From assembly GCF_004217555.1 (NCBI RefSeq), contig NZ_SHKW01000001.1, positions 744,001 to 808,000 of the forward strand: DNA of 64,000 bases, given 5' to 3'. This DNA comes from Edaphobacter modestus. Lineage in GTDB: Bacteria; Acidobacteriota; Terriglobia; Terriglobales; Acidobacteriaceae. The position numbers and the translations under genes were made by a program. Positions 25,974-34,480 of this stretch are shown in pieces. Each line of letters opens with the position of its first letter. Within the stretch, counting starts at the first letter, position 1. Under the pieces are notes generated by a model, which worked only from the letters and a program-made list of their open reading frames with translations, was not told where the DNA came from and ran no database searches.

Positions 25974-27446
25974 TCAGACAGTTGGCGATAACTCCCGGAT
26001 AGCTAGTGATCCGATCGCTACATAGAGGATGACGGTTGTTGTTTCCGAACGCTTCCAAAAGGACCGGAGAAAAATAGCTACTCCAGCGCCAACGAGCAGG
26101 AATGTCGAGCCGATGACTTTAGCGATAGCGATCCCTTTGTGGGGCTCATCGTTGGGTGGAACAATGGCCAGGACAATCGTCAGCACTGTCGTTATTAGGC
26201 CCACCGAAGCAAGGACAACGGCCACAGGCTTCCCTCCCGGAAGCCGCGTCGCTCCGTGCGGAACGGGCTCGCGTTGCAGTCGTATCATCGCGAGGAATAG
26301 GAATACGAACGGGATAAAGTAAGTGATGATGGACATGCTGACGAGCAGGTCGTACGCGCTTTGCACACTGCTGCCAGTCTGGCTGAGCAACGCGCAGAGC
26401 ATTCCCGCGAAACCATAGAAAATAACCGCGATCCACGGTGTGCCCCACTTTGCATGAACGCGTCCAAAGGCCTGGGGCAGGTAGCGATCAATTCCAGCCA
26501 CAAACGGCAGCCGCGAGGTCGATGAAAGAAAGGAAGCTGCTCCTCCGATGCTGTTTAGAGTGATGAGAAGCGCGATTACCACGACGATCCACGAAACACC
26601 GAGCCGTGCGCACATTAGTTGAATGGCACTTGGGAAACCGCCCACTCCGCTAATTTCCGTGCTCGGCAACGCGACAAGCAGCGCGATCGTTCCGGCGATG
26701 TAACTGGAAGCAAGAATTATCCCCGAGACTATCAGTGCACGGGGAATGGTGCGGCGGGCGTTCTTGATCTCCTCGCTCATGAAGGAGCCCGTCTCGCAGC
26801 CACCAAATGCGAAGAAAATTGTCGACCAGAAGATCGCATTTTTTAGATCGGCGTGGGGAGTCATGCTCATTGCGGTGAACTTAGTAGCGGACCCAAACCG
26901 GAAAATGCTAATGCCCGCGAGCACCAGCAGAATGATGATCGGAACCCAGCTGCCAAATGCGCCAAGGCTGATTAGCCATTTTCCGAACTTCAGCCCACGG
27001 ACGTTGAGCATTGTAATGAGCGCGAGACACCCCAGTGCGAACAAGAGGTAGTAGATGCCACTACTACTAAGCCTCTGGCCGTGCGGAAAGGCGAACAGCA
27101 GGCTGCCCGCGCCGAAGTAGAGCACCGCAGGGAAATACGGAAGATTACTCATCCAATAGGTCCAAGCAACGAGGAAACCGGGGAAGTCACCGAACGCGCG
27201 CTGAGTCCAGACGTAGAGGCCGCCTTCCTGCGGATAGCGCGCCGAGAGCTCGAGCACACTTGCAGCGAGGGGAACGAAAAAGAAAAGACATGCGAAAATC
27301 CAGACCAGGATCGTGCTGGGACCGGCTGCTGCAGCTGTTGCTATCCAACGCAGGCTCAATCCGCCCGCAATGTAGAAGAGAGTCAGATCGAAGAAGCCCA
27401 ACTCGCGTTTGAGTAGTTGCTTCTCGCTCGAGTCGGGGTTGGTCAT
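25974..27446 (-). CDS. APC-superfamily amino-acid permease
   Basis: A 490-residue integral membrane protein with about twelve helices. The N-terminal LGFFDLTLFYIAGG and the following helix, ALYVWTQRAFGDFPGFLVAW-like segments (YPQEGGLYVWTQRAFG), AFGGCETGSFMSEEIKNARR in the middle and LPFVAGIDRYLP place it in the APC family near glutamate/GABA antiporter-like permeases. The exact substrate is unknown. Its ATG overlaps the stop of the upstream oxidoreductase gene (ATGA), so the two form an operon in which the transporter may bring in the substrate or an amine precursor. Confidence 0.85.
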   Translation of the reverse strand: MTNPDSSEKQLLKRELGFFDLTLFYIAGGLSLRWIATAAAAGPSTILVWIFACLFFFVPLAASVLELSARYPQEGGLYVWTQRAFGDFPGFLVAWTYWMSNLPYFPAVLYFGAGSLLFAFPHGQRLSSSGIYYLLFALGCLALITMLNVRGLKFGKWLISLGAFGSWVPIIILLVLAGISIFRFGSATKFTAMSMTPHADLKNAIFWSTIFFAFGGCETGSFMSEEIKNARRTIPRALIVSGIILASSYIAGTIALLVALPSTEISGVGGFPSAIQLMCARLGVSWIVVVIALLITLNSIGGAASFLSSTSRLPFVAGIDRYLPQAFGRVHAKWGTPWIAVIFYGFAGMLCALLSQTGSSVQSAYDLLVSMSIITYFIPFVFLFLAMIRLQREPVPHGATRLPGGKPVAVVLASVGLITTVLTIVLAIVPPNDEPHKGIAIAKVIGSTFLLVGAGVAIFLRSFWKRSETTTVILYVAIGSLAIRELSPTV

Positions 27447-29065
27447 CGGGCGCCATCCAGATCACGCAACACTGCCATCGCAGCATTTCGCCCATTTATC
27501 CCGATGACACTGCCGCCGGGGTACGTGCAGGCACCGCACAAATAGACGCCCTTCATCGGAGTTCTCGCTGTGAGGCGGTTGCTCCACATGTAGGCGGGGA
27601 GGCACTCGCCCTGGAATATATGTCCACCGGTAAGACCGACCTTCTGCTCGATGTCCGGAGGTCCGAGCACCTGCGCATCGACAACGGCCTCTTGCAGATT
27701 ACTGCAGAAACGGCCGATTGAACCCAATGCCAAGGTCTTTGCTTCGCCGCGATGTCCATCCCAACTGCCCGATGTAAACGTGTACGGCACATATTGTGCG
27801 AAGACACTCATGGTGTGCAAACCTGCTGGAGCCACGCTTGCATCATGCGCGCTCTGGAAGTAAAGCTCGCACCAGAGTTGTTCCGGAAGGTGTCCAGCGC
27901 GAGCTGCGGCATAACTTGCCTTCCACTCAGTCTTCGTCAGCGGAGCGTTGATCTGGCCGTAGTGGTGCGGTTCCAGAATTCCCGGCCGGGAAGTGAAGTT
28001 CGGCAACTCGCGGAGCAATACGTTCAGCTTCACCGTGCATCCCTCGATGGGCACTGAGCGCACTCTCTCAGCCCAGGCTGAATCTGCAAACGCATCCAGC
28101 ATGCTCAGTGTGCGGATTGGATCTGCGTTCGAGACGATAACCGGAGCGGTGATGTGCTCTCCGCTTTCGAGCAGTACGCCTTCTTCGGGCAGAATGCGCG
28201 TCACGTTTACGCCCGCAGCCACAACCGCTCCGGCCTCGCGGGCGGCATCGCAGAAGTAGAAGGACACCATTCCCATGCCCCCCTTCACATAGCCCCACAT
28301 ACCCGGCATACCGCCAAGTCGGCCTGATGAGTGATGGAAGCGAATGGAGGCCGTTCCAGCGTCAAAGGGACTTGCGTTCGTGCCGATCACTCCTTGGCCG
28401 AGGTAGGCAGACTGCAACCGTTCGTCGATAAGATAGCGCTCGACGAACTCTGCCATCGACCAGTTGAAAAGAAGACTGGACGCTTCGGTGTCGCCTGCGA
28501 GAAGATCCTCGAGTCGCTCTTGCGTGGGCGCATCGCCTATCCATAAGTCTTTTGAGTCGGCGTGTGGGTCGTCGGCAAAAAAAACACTCGCAGGCCGAAG
28601 TGTATCTCGCAATCTGCGGATCACGTCGTTCATCGCGCGCCAGCCTTCGACATCTCTGGACGAGAAGCGGCGAACCTCCTCTTCGCATCGAGTGTCATCG
28701 TCCCAAAGTTGGATGCTGCTCCCGTCCAGGAAGGGCACAAAAAGGCCGTTTACAGCCGGCGTCCAATCAAAGCCGCGGCTCGGCAGTCCGAGTTCCTTGA
28801 TCACGAGCGGATGCAGCAGTCCGGCAAGATATGCGCAGGGCGACATCCGGACACCAGGAAACGGCTCTTCGATCGTACAGGCCCCGCCGACTCGTTCGCG
28901 GCTTTCTAGCACGAGCACCTGTTGACCCGCTCGTGCCAGGTAAGTGGCACATGCCAACCCGTTGTGACCTGCCCCGATCACGATCACATCCCAGCGACGC
29001 GCGGCAATTTCCTTGAGTGGCGCCGGCAGCCCGACCTTGCCCAAGATGGCTGCCGTCGCGGACAT
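27443..29065 (-). CDS. FAD-dependent phytoene-dehydrogenase-like oxidoreductase
   Basis: A 540-residue flavoprotein. The N-terminal dinucleotide motif is WDVIVIGAGHNGLACATYLA, followed by VLVLESRERVGGACTIEEPF. The C-terminal FAD contact is LCGACTYPGGSVIGINGRNA. These features place it in the CrtI/PYROXD2-like group rather than classical monoamine oxidases. Its substrate is unknown. The open frame continues to 29179, but the ATG at 29065 (MSATAAILGK) is preferred because the extension looks non-protein-like. Four-base stop/start overlap with the downstream permease indicates co-expression. Confidence 0.85.
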   Translation of the reverse strand: MSATAAILGKVGLPAPLKEIAARRWDVIVIGAGHNGLACATYLARAGQQVLVLESRERVGGACTIEEPFPGVRMSPCAYLAGLLHPLVIKELGLPSRGFDWTPAVNGLFVPFLDGSSIQLWDDDTRCEEEVRRFSSRDVEGWRAMNDVIRRLRDTLRPASVFFADDPHADSKDLWIGDAPTQERLEDLLAGDTEASSLLFNWSMAEFVERYLIDERLQSAYLGQGVIGTNASPFDAGTASIRFHHSSGRLGGMPGMWGYVKGGMGMVSFYFCDAAREAGAVVAAGVNVTRILPEEGVLLESGEHITAPVIVSNADPIRTLSMLDAFADSAWAERVRSVPIEGCTVKLNVLLRELPNFTSRPGILEPHHYGQINAPLTKTEWKASYAAARAGHLPEQLWCELYFQSAHDASVAPAGLHTMSVFAQYVPYTFTSGSWDGHRGEAKTLALGSIGRFCSNLQEAVVDAQVLGPPDIEQKVGLTGGHIFQGECLPAYMWSNRLTARTPMKGVYLCGACTYPGGSVIGINGRNAAMAVLRDLDGAR

Positions 29066-29587
29066 AATGGCAGTATCTACGCCCAGCTTCAGATAGCAAA
29101 GAAGAAAACGATGGAAATGGAGCCGGGTAAAGATCTGAATTGTCCGCCATCCGGAAGTAATCCGGTCGCAGATGTTCATTTTTCGGATTGCCCGTGATGC
29201 GCCCGCAAACCCAAAATCTGGAGCCCTTCACGAGGGCTCGATGTGAGCATCGGCGATTTGGCGTCAACTTCGGGTCGCTTCAGAATACGGATCATAGAGT
29301 ACGGTTCGTAGCAGCGCTTGCCGAAAATAAAGAACTTGCTGTGCCGCCCCCTTGTACTTCCATGTGGCGAAGCGCCTACTGTAAGTCATTGAACTTATTG
29401 ATGCACGAACTCCTAAACGTGCTTTAATGTCCGTATTCTGACGGGACCCCTTCATCAAAACGATGTCCTTTCGGCTTGAATACGACACTGGTGGTGGCTG
29501 AAGAGGGGGAAGGAACGTCGGCTATGACGTCTTAGCAGTTGAATTCGAGAGCATGCAAAGTTGTGGGGTGGGGGATAAGCTGGCGGG
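29066..29587. other. Intergenic region without recognisable gene
   Basis: About 500 bp upstream of the oxidoreductase operon. It must hold that operon's promoter. Open frames such as 29264-29488 have no ribosome-binding site or family resemblance. Confidence 0.35.
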
Positions 29588-29815
29588 ATGAAATGGACCA
29601 TGAAGCTGGTTGTTGAGGTAGTACCAGGTGAAGCCATCGAGCATGAGATTGCCACAATCGAGGCTCGGACGAAATTTCCCCTGCCACGGTGGGGTTGACG
29701 ATTGATGAGGGGAAATTGATTCTGGAAAGTCTGCAGAAGCAAATTGTCACGGCGCAGGTTAAACAGTTCGCTCATGTGGATGAGCCGACAGATGATAACC
29801 CCGCAAGATGAGAAA
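29588..29815 (+). pseudogene. ISKra4-type transposase, N-terminal relic
   Basis: The first frame reads MKWTMKLVVEVVPGEAIEHE then IATIEA; after a one-base shift it continues ISPATVGLTIDEGKLILESL and QKQIVTAQVKQ. This matches the N-terminus of ISKra4-family transposases. The zinc-binding and catalytic parts are missing, replaced by the Tn3-like fragment directly downstream. Confidence 0.6.
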
Positions 29816-30330
29816 TGATTTGGGGCCGAGCCAAACTGCACGATCAGTGCAGGGCACTGATCGCCGGCAGATTGCTTGGATCAACCAACGGCACATCACT
29901 GAAGACGCGATCTATGAGGCCATCACGACAGTCATCAACGCCTACAACAATTTCGCTCTTCCCCGCCTGTGGGGCTCAGGCAAGCGTGCTTCTGCGGATG
30001 GCACGCGATGGGACCTGTACGAACAAAAATCTTCTCTCCGAATACCACATCCGTTACGGAAGCTATGGCGGCATATATCCTCGATGGGCTGCTCAAGAAC
30101 AAAAGCGATATCCAACCTGACGCATATCGATTCGCTCTTCGGCAAGACTATCAACTGGACTCTGATCGAAACGCACTTTCCCGACATGCTCCGTGTGGTG
30201 TTGTCGATCAAAGCAGGAAGAATCAGCTCCTCCATCCTGCGCCGGCTCGGCACCTATAGCCGTAAGAACCGTCTCTACCAGGCATTCTGGTCGGCCCAGG
30301 CGTGTATCAGATCAACCATATGACGGGAAC
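29808..30330 (+). pseudogene. Tn3-family transposase, C-terminal relic
   Basis: Pieces in two or more frames correspond to the conserved C-terminal DDE region of Tn3-family transposases: RRQIAWINQRHITEDAIYEA, PRLWGSGKRASADGTRWDLY, NLLSEYHIRYGSYGG, then after an internal deletion INWTLIETHFPDMLRVVLSI, KAGRISSS and LRRLGTYSRKNRLYQAF. The gene lacks most of its length and is broken by frameshifts. It cannot be functional. Confidence 0.8.
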
Positions 30331-30365
30331 GATTCCCAACTACAAAGAGGAACCACTCAATCAAA

Positions 30366-30668
30366 TCTATACGTAGGAGAGAAATCAATGGGGCCGACAA
30401 CCTGCTGTTTACGACCGAGCCATTTGTCGATTCTTTCGGGATCAATTTTCTTGTAAATGAGGGGGCGGTTCTCGCTTTAGCGCACGATAACGTTGGTTAC
30501 AAGATAATTGGCTGCTTTCAAGGTAGCTGCTCCGATATCAACTGTATCTTCAACCGAGGAGTTCTCGAGGTGTCGTCAACGGTTCCAGAACCTTCTTCCC
30601 TGTTACTGCTGGCATCAGGCCTTGTTCTGTTGGGAACGAAAATTAGGCGGAACATCCACACCTTCTGA
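30366..30668 (+). pseudogene. PEP-CTERM exported protein, C-terminal relic
   Basis: A frame without a start codon reads ADNLLFTTEPFVDSFGINFL and later VLEVSSTVPEPSSLLLLASG followed by LVLLGTKIRR. VPEP plus a hydrophobic helix and a basic tail is the PEP-CTERM sorting signal recognised by exosortase. The upstream coding part has been lost at the junction with the Tn3 relic. It shows the lineage has, or had, an exosortase system. Confidence 0.7.
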
Positions 30669-31110
30669 AGAGGAGGATCACCAGCCATCACGACGCACGG
30701 TTGACTTTGCATCTCTGAGCGCAATCGCAACAGAGCTTGCGCCGGAAACTCTCTGGCGTAGAGACAGGCATAGAGTTCAGCAGGCTTGGTCACCGGCGAC
30801 CTGCCCATGCGCTCTGACTACGCCATGTCGCCTGGTGCTCTCTCTGCGGCGGCTTCTTCATCGAAACGACCTTCGAAGCCTCCGTGAACCGCTGTCTCTG
30901 AACTTCGGCTTGAAGCTCGATGCCGGTAAAGACAGTTCTCTCGTCCGTGCGGGCATATGAAGATTCCAACCGCAGCACCAGCCCCGCACTGCTCCTAGCT
31001 ACAGCTCCTTGCGAGAGCAAAACACTGGCTTGTGTGCGTTCCGCAGCCGATAGCGAAACCATGTTGATAGTTCGATCCGGCAGGTATGCGTCGGTGCAAT
31101 GCTTCCCATA
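30669..31110. other. Rearranged region, no recognisable gene
   Basis: Between the PEP-CTERM relic and the IS6 fragment. Open frames on both strands (for instance the minus frame with RTVFTGIELQAEVQRQRF) are protein-like in places but lack starts, and I recognise none. Probably scrambled remains of an element end. Confidence 0.35.
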
Positions 31111-31226
31111 TACCAGCGAACGCACACCAGGATGATATCCACAGGGAAACGACGGCGCTTGAACATGAACAAGGCTCCTCGGCGAACCACTCCAGACTAC
31201 GACACCCCCGTTAACGCAACAGAGAC
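31111..31226 (-). mobile_element. IS6-family element, 5' end fragment
   Basis: The minus strand repeats almost exactly the first 116 bp of the IS at 19369: terminal repeat variant GGTCTCTGTTGCGTTA, then the transposase start MVRRGALFMFKRRRFPVDII followed by LVCVRWY. It stops abruptly there. It lies in inverted orientation relative to the full copy and truncates the recombinase fragment next to it. Confidence 0.8.
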
Positions 31227-31356
31227 CTTTCAGGTCGGCTTGCGTTGGGGACTCTGAGGGCAGCCATTTCAGGGTGGATGTGTACCAGGACACGGTGGCA
31301 GGCGATACATTTCGCAGGAATTTGCGTACAGGAATAAAAGCGTCAAAACGGCTCAT
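31222..31356 (-). pseudogene. Tyrosine recombinase N-terminal fragment
   Basis: The frame begins MSRFDAFIPVRKFLRNVSPA then TVSWYTSTLKWLPSESPTQA. This is the core-binding (SAM-like) N-terminus of a phage-type integrase with the usual VSPxTxxxY pattern. After about 43 residues it is cut by the IS6 fragment. It sits directly upstream of a tRNA-Ser gene, a typical place for an integrase, so it may be left from an older element at this site. Confidence 0.6.
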
Positions 31357-31427
31357 TGGTCATCTCCAGGTGTGTTCCCTTTTTGGAGAGCCGTTTCTCG
31401 TATAATATTGATTAGGCCGCAGGATGC

Positions 31428-31515
31428 GGAGAGATGGCCGAGTGGCTGAAGGCGCACGCTTGGAAAGCGTGTATACCGCAAGGTATCCAGGGTTCGAATC
31501 CCTGTCTCTCCGCCA
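31428..31515 (+). tRNA. tRNA-Ser (GGA anticodon)
   Basis: An 88-nt serine-type tRNA with encoded CCA. The acceptor arm pairs GGAGAGA (31428-31434) with TCTCTCC (31505-31511), the anticodon loop reads CTTGGAAAG giving GGA, there is a long variable arm, and the T arm is GGTTCGAATCC. A consensus -10 TATAAT lies at 31401-31406. The 3' end is the prophage attachment site; integration left the gene intact. Confidence 0.96.
31497..31515 (+). repeat. attL core, 3' end of tRNA-Ser
   Basis: AATCCCTGTCTCTCCGCCA covers the T-arm 3' half, acceptor strand and CCA of the tRNA and recurs exactly at 62385-62403. Confidence 0.9.
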
Positions 31516-31636
31516 CATTCGTGCGTAAATCCCCTAAAATCAACTAAATACAACAAGAATAACGGCTTAGCTGTTAGCCCTGTTGTCTATACAGTCTCGT
31601 CAAACCACGCCATTTCCGTCTTTTCTGATGGAAATT

Positions 31637-31665
31637 CGTACCACAGCAGAAAAACCGTACCACGG
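31637..31665 (+). repeat. Candidate integrase arm-type sites, left
   Basis: CGTACCACA (31637-31645) and CGTACCACGG (31656-31665) are repeated near the left attachment site. The same ten bases occur at 62319-62328 next to the integrase gene, with an inverse ACCACGG at 62293-62299. Short repeats on both sides of the core are what arm-type integrase sites look like; function is inferred. Confidence 0.4.
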
Positions 31666-31713
31666 CAAATCAGTGTATTTCTGGCCTTCCTTCTCTTCCT
31701 TCCATTCCTAGGT

Positions 31714-32160
31714 ATGAGCGCACGCGCTCAGAACACGATCACAGTGGTGGGGACCTTTGTGCAGGCTGGGAAAACCCCTCCGGCCGACGCCGTCGCAGAG
31801 GTGAAGTTGTTCCAGTCGGTTTCAAGCAAGTTCCCGATGAAGGAGAAGACGTGGAAGTGGGTGGTCATTGTCGATGACACGATGTGGCAGCAGTTGATGA
31901 TCAAGTTGGGCTTTGACCCGAACACCCCTCTTCAGTATTACGGTCAGACAGACATCGACCATCAAGTCACCTTCATTCGCGGCTGGGCTCTGATCCACCC
32001 GGAACTGTTCAATCAGGTTCCAGAGCACATCATTGCCCATGAGATGGCTCACGTCTTCCTTCATAGCCGGGATGAGAAGCTCGTAGATGACCAGGCGCTC
32101 ACATGGATCAAGGCCGCGCGGAAAGAGAAAGCCGCGGTCCAGATGGCGGGGGTGCGATGA
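31714..32160 (+). CDS. Secreted HExxH-motif protein, phage cargo
   Basis: At least 148 residues with HIIAHEMAHVFLHSRDE, whose HEMAH fits the zinc-metallopeptidase HExxH signature; a third ligand is not clear. Just upstream, in the same frame, lies a hydrophobic run (FLAFLLFLPFLG) ending in SARAQ, a good signal-peptide end, but no start codon is present in that frame. An ATG at 31628 would connect to it only if the A5 run at 31650-31654 had one more A. The protein is therefore probably secreted, with an unclear or mutated start. Protease activity is inferred from the motif alone. Confidence 0.55.
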   Translation: MSARAQNTITVVGTFVQAGKTPPADAVAEVKLFQSVSSKFPMKEKTWKWVVIVDDTMWQQLMIKLGFDPNTPLQYYGQTDIDHQVTFIRGWALIHPELFNQVPEHIIAHEMAHVFLHSRDEKLVDDQALTWIKAARKEKAAVQMAGVR

Positions 32161-32282
32161 AGATCGCTATCGGATGTGCCCTTGTGTTCGGCGCCCTGCT
32201 CGCGCTGTCGGTCGCCTGCGGCAGGTGGCTTGCTCGGATCAGTGAGGAGTTCGAGGAGGCTGAAAACCACGAGAACGAATAG
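32157..32282 (+). CDS. Small single-helix membrane protein
   Basis: A 41-residue protein whose ATG overlaps the preceding stop (ATGA). It reads MKIAIGCALVFGALLALSVA and then a short acidic tail (EEFEEAENHENE). One transmembrane helix or lipoprotein-like leader with a CG after the hydrophobic run. Coupling suggests it acts with the HExxH protein; a spanin- or lysis-type role is conceivable but not supported. Confidence 0.5.
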   Translation: MKIAIGCALVFGALLALSVACGRWLARISEEFEEAENHENE

Positions 32283-32287
32283 ACAGC

Positions 32288-32315
32288 AAGACCCCGGCTT
32301 TCACGCCGGGGTCTT
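32288..32315. terminator. Bidirectional terminator hairpin
   Basis: AAGACCCCGGC pairs perfectly with GCCGGGGTCTT around a six-base loop. It lies between convergent genes (the small membrane protein and the cyclase), so it probably ends both transcripts, although the T-tract is weak. Confidence 0.7.
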
Positions 32316-32382
32316 ACGTTTGGACATGTGGACGTCGCTATTGAAAGACGCGTTGTGTCGGACGCCTCAGCTGCTCGGAACC

Positions 32383-33075
32383 TCAGTCGAACTTCCAGTA
32401 GTAGGAAGAACGGTAGATTGTTCGAGAATCGAATGCTGTCCACGTCCTGGCCTCCCACATATCGACTCCTCCCGAGAACTTAGAACGATCGTTGAGCCTG
32501 CCGTACACATCTGCGCTTATGTAGACATAGCTCTCCGGCAGCGCGGCCATCTTCGCGGCATGGTTTGCCGCCCGGCCGACCCAGACTAAATCTTTTGCGC
32601 CACGGACTCCGGAGTTGGCTACGAAGAGAGAGCTGGTGTCGATGCCGATGGCTTGCACGACAGGATACGGATCATCTGCATACTGGGCAATCTTGGCAGG
32701 ATTGATGATGTCACGTGAAGCGAATCGGATTTTCATTGCAGCCCGAACTGCGTCGCTGTTCTTCGAATTACCTAAGAACACGGCCATGATTCGGTCTCCG
32801 TCATAGGCTGTGATCGTGCCACCTTCCCCCCTGATTATCTTTGCCGCGCAGTGCAGGAATGCCTTATACGATTCCGCACTTCGTTGGGACGTGCTGTGGT
32901 CGACCATCTTCGTTGAATCAGCCATGTCGGCATACAGAACGGTCCCTGTCAGCTTCACCGCGTCGTTGGTCAGCTTCACTGTGTCCGCGTCGGGCACCAC
33001 AGTCCCGTCTCTGATCGTCCAGCTCGACTTGAAAATACCTTGTACAGCCTCTTCCAATTCCGACTTCAAACTCAC
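32383..33075 (-). CDS. pycC: Class III nucleotide cyclase, Pycsar PycC-type
   Basis: A 230-residue stand-alone adenylate/guanylate-cyclase-fold enzyme. Metal-binding aspartates are Asp50 in VLYADMADST and Asp94 in YDGDRIMAVF. The transition-state region reads WVGRAANHAAKMAAL with Asn171 and a Lys at 175 in place of the usual Arg. In Pycsar systems such cyclases make cCMP or cUMP after phage infection and activate an effector; nucleotide choice cannot be told from sequence alone. It starts at a GTG preceded by GAGAGGA, 12 bp after the effector gene, so both form one operon. A housekeeping cyclase is the alternative, but small size and effector pairing argue for Pycsar. Confidence 0.85.
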   Translation of the reverse strand: MSLKSELEEAVQGIFKSSWTIRDGTVVPDADTVKLTNDAVKLTGTVLYADMADSTKMVDHSTSQRSAESYKAFLHCAAKIIRGEGGTITAYDGDRIMAVFLGNSKNSDAVRAAMKIRFASRDIINPAKIAQYADDPYPVVQAIGIDTSSLFVANSGVRGAKDLVWVGRAANHAAKMAALPESYVYISADVYGRLNDRSKFSGGVDMWEARTWTAFDSRTIYRSSYYWKFD

Positions 33076-33087
33076 GTCTATCCTCTC

Positions 33088-34014
33088 TCATCTGGGTCCC
33101 ATACTATTCATATAGTCTCGCATCTGGTTGCACGCTGGCCCCATCGCTCCGGCGACCCGTTGAGCATTCGCCATGTCGTCTTTGTTGAGCTTGTAGCCTA
33201 CCGGAGTGACGCCTGCGAAATCGGACGGAAGACGCACGTCAACATCCCAAGGCTCGACTAGGAAAGTCCGGGGCAGCCCCAACCTTCCGATGAACAGACC
33301 AAGCTCGAAGATTACGTTGTCGCGGGCGACTGGGACGTCGTGCTCTCCTCGAGAAGTCACTGTATCGTCTGGCTGAACGATCGCAAGCGCAAAGTCGCTT
33401 TGATCTACTGCTTGTTCAAGGGCCGGAATAGTGTAGGTCGATGCTTTGAAGACTCCGTCGGTCCAGACGTTCACGTTGAACGGGTCTCGCGCGAACGCGT
33501 TTTGAATGGCTCGCGCAATGGGCAGAGCTTCGACAGAAGAGATAATGAACACCTGAAGTCGATCTCTTGTGGTCGTCACAAGAGAATTCCGCTGTTCTAG
33601 GCGCCTGGCAAGCTCCTTGGCAATCACTTTGCAAATGCCAGGGTGCTCTGAAGTCAGCTTTGAGAACTGCGGTTCGGTAATCTCAAGAACTACGGACTCC
33701 TCTGATGCAGTGACGCTGGCCGAACGTCTTTGTGTAGGTGAGATTGCAGACATCTCTCCCACGCTGTCGCCAGCACTTCGCTGAGCAACGACACGGCCAT
33801 TTACGATGATGTTGAATCGTCCGGCAATGATCAGAAACAAGCTGTTAGTTGTGGTACCCTGCTCGATTATTGAATTGCCGACCGCTATACCTATTGGACG
33901 GATCTCGCTGAGTTTCTCCGCGAGGGCCGCGTCCCCTGTCACCATCCTCTGATCGCGTAGAGCCTCAAGCAGGAGTCGCTTCCCGTCGGCGCCCACAAAC
34001 CTATCCACTAGCAT
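33088..34014 (-). CDS. pycTIR: Cyclic-nucleotide-binding TIR effector, PycTIR-type
   Basis: About 308 residues. The N-terminal half is a cyclic-nucleotide-binding domain (FLIIAGRFNIIVNG, phosphate-binding cassette GDSVGEMSAIS then RRSASVTA). The C-terminal half is a TIR-like domain of the CAP12 type (LQVFIISSVEALPIARAI, ending VARDNVIFELGLFIGRLG, where the Glu in FELG is the expected NAD-hydrolysing residue). Known PycTIR effectors destroy NAD when bound to cyclic pyrimidine nucleotide and stop phage growth by killing the cell. The ATG at 34014 follows GGAGG; an in-frame ATG at 34038 is possible. Effector precedes cyclase in the operon. Confidence 0.85.
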   Translation of the reverse strand: MLVDRFVGADGKRLLLEALRDQRMVTGDAALAEKLSEIRPIGIAVGNSIIEQGTTTNSLFLIIAGRFNIIVNGRVVAQRSAGDSVGEMSAISPTQRRSASVTASEESVVLEITEPQFSKLTSEHPGICKVIAKELARRLEQRNSLVTTTRDRLQVFIISSVEALPIARAIQNAFARDPFNVNVWTDGVFKASTYTIPALEQAVDQSDFALAIVQPDDTVTSRGEHDVPVARDNVIFELGLFIGRLGLPRTFLVEPWDVDVRLPSDFAGVTPVGYKLNKDDMANAQRVAGAMGPACNQMRDYMNSMGPR

Positions 34015-34308
34015 CCTCGATCCTCCAGAATCACCCATAGTCTATGGCGTTTCACATATGGTACTAGCCGTGATATCGGTGATGCGCTTATTCCCGAGCC
34101 TGACCACTAAGACGTTGATCTCGAGTTTGGGACGAGGTAAATGATGAGCCAAGCGTCGTTCATGATTTAGTTTCCCTGTGTAGCACCACTACCTTCCCCG
34201 AAGAACACGTCCAGAGAAGCAGCAGCAAGTACGCGCTACGCGGCGTTATTGGAAACCGCAACCAGTGAAGCGTGCATATCGGAGGCAGTCGATGTCACAA
34301 TTGTTTGA

Positions 34309-34410
34309 ATGTGCGGCCGCTACTACCGACGTTCCGATAAACAGAAGATCGCCGAGGCTTACGGCGGCGGCCAGGAGCCGCCGCCTACTTCTTCCCTCAA
34401 GATGGAATGA
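34309..34410 (+). pseudogene. SRAP (YedK/HMCES) N-terminal fragment, copy 1
   Basis: Encodes MCGRYYRRSDKQKIAEAYGG, nearly identical for 17 residues to the start of the complete SRAP protein at 37640, and then diverges at a stop after 33 residues. It includes the catalytic Cys2. DNA identity with the full gene is high over the first 52 bases. Orientation is opposite to the full gene. Confidence 0.7.
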
Positions 34411-34480
34411 CTAAATGCCGCTTGACCTTTCGCTGTATGAGCAGCTAGCGGGCGCAGTGGCTACACTCTCGGCTCACAGG

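Noticed and set aside
30790..31356. 188-codon minus frame as one gene
   Set aside because: It chains three unrelated pieces: a recombinase N-terminus, the IS6 end and unassigned sequence.
32383..34038. CBASS system
   Set aside because: The cyclase is of the class III adenylate/guanylate type, not a CD-NTase nucleotidyltransferase, and no Cap2/Cap3 genes are present; Pycsar fits better.
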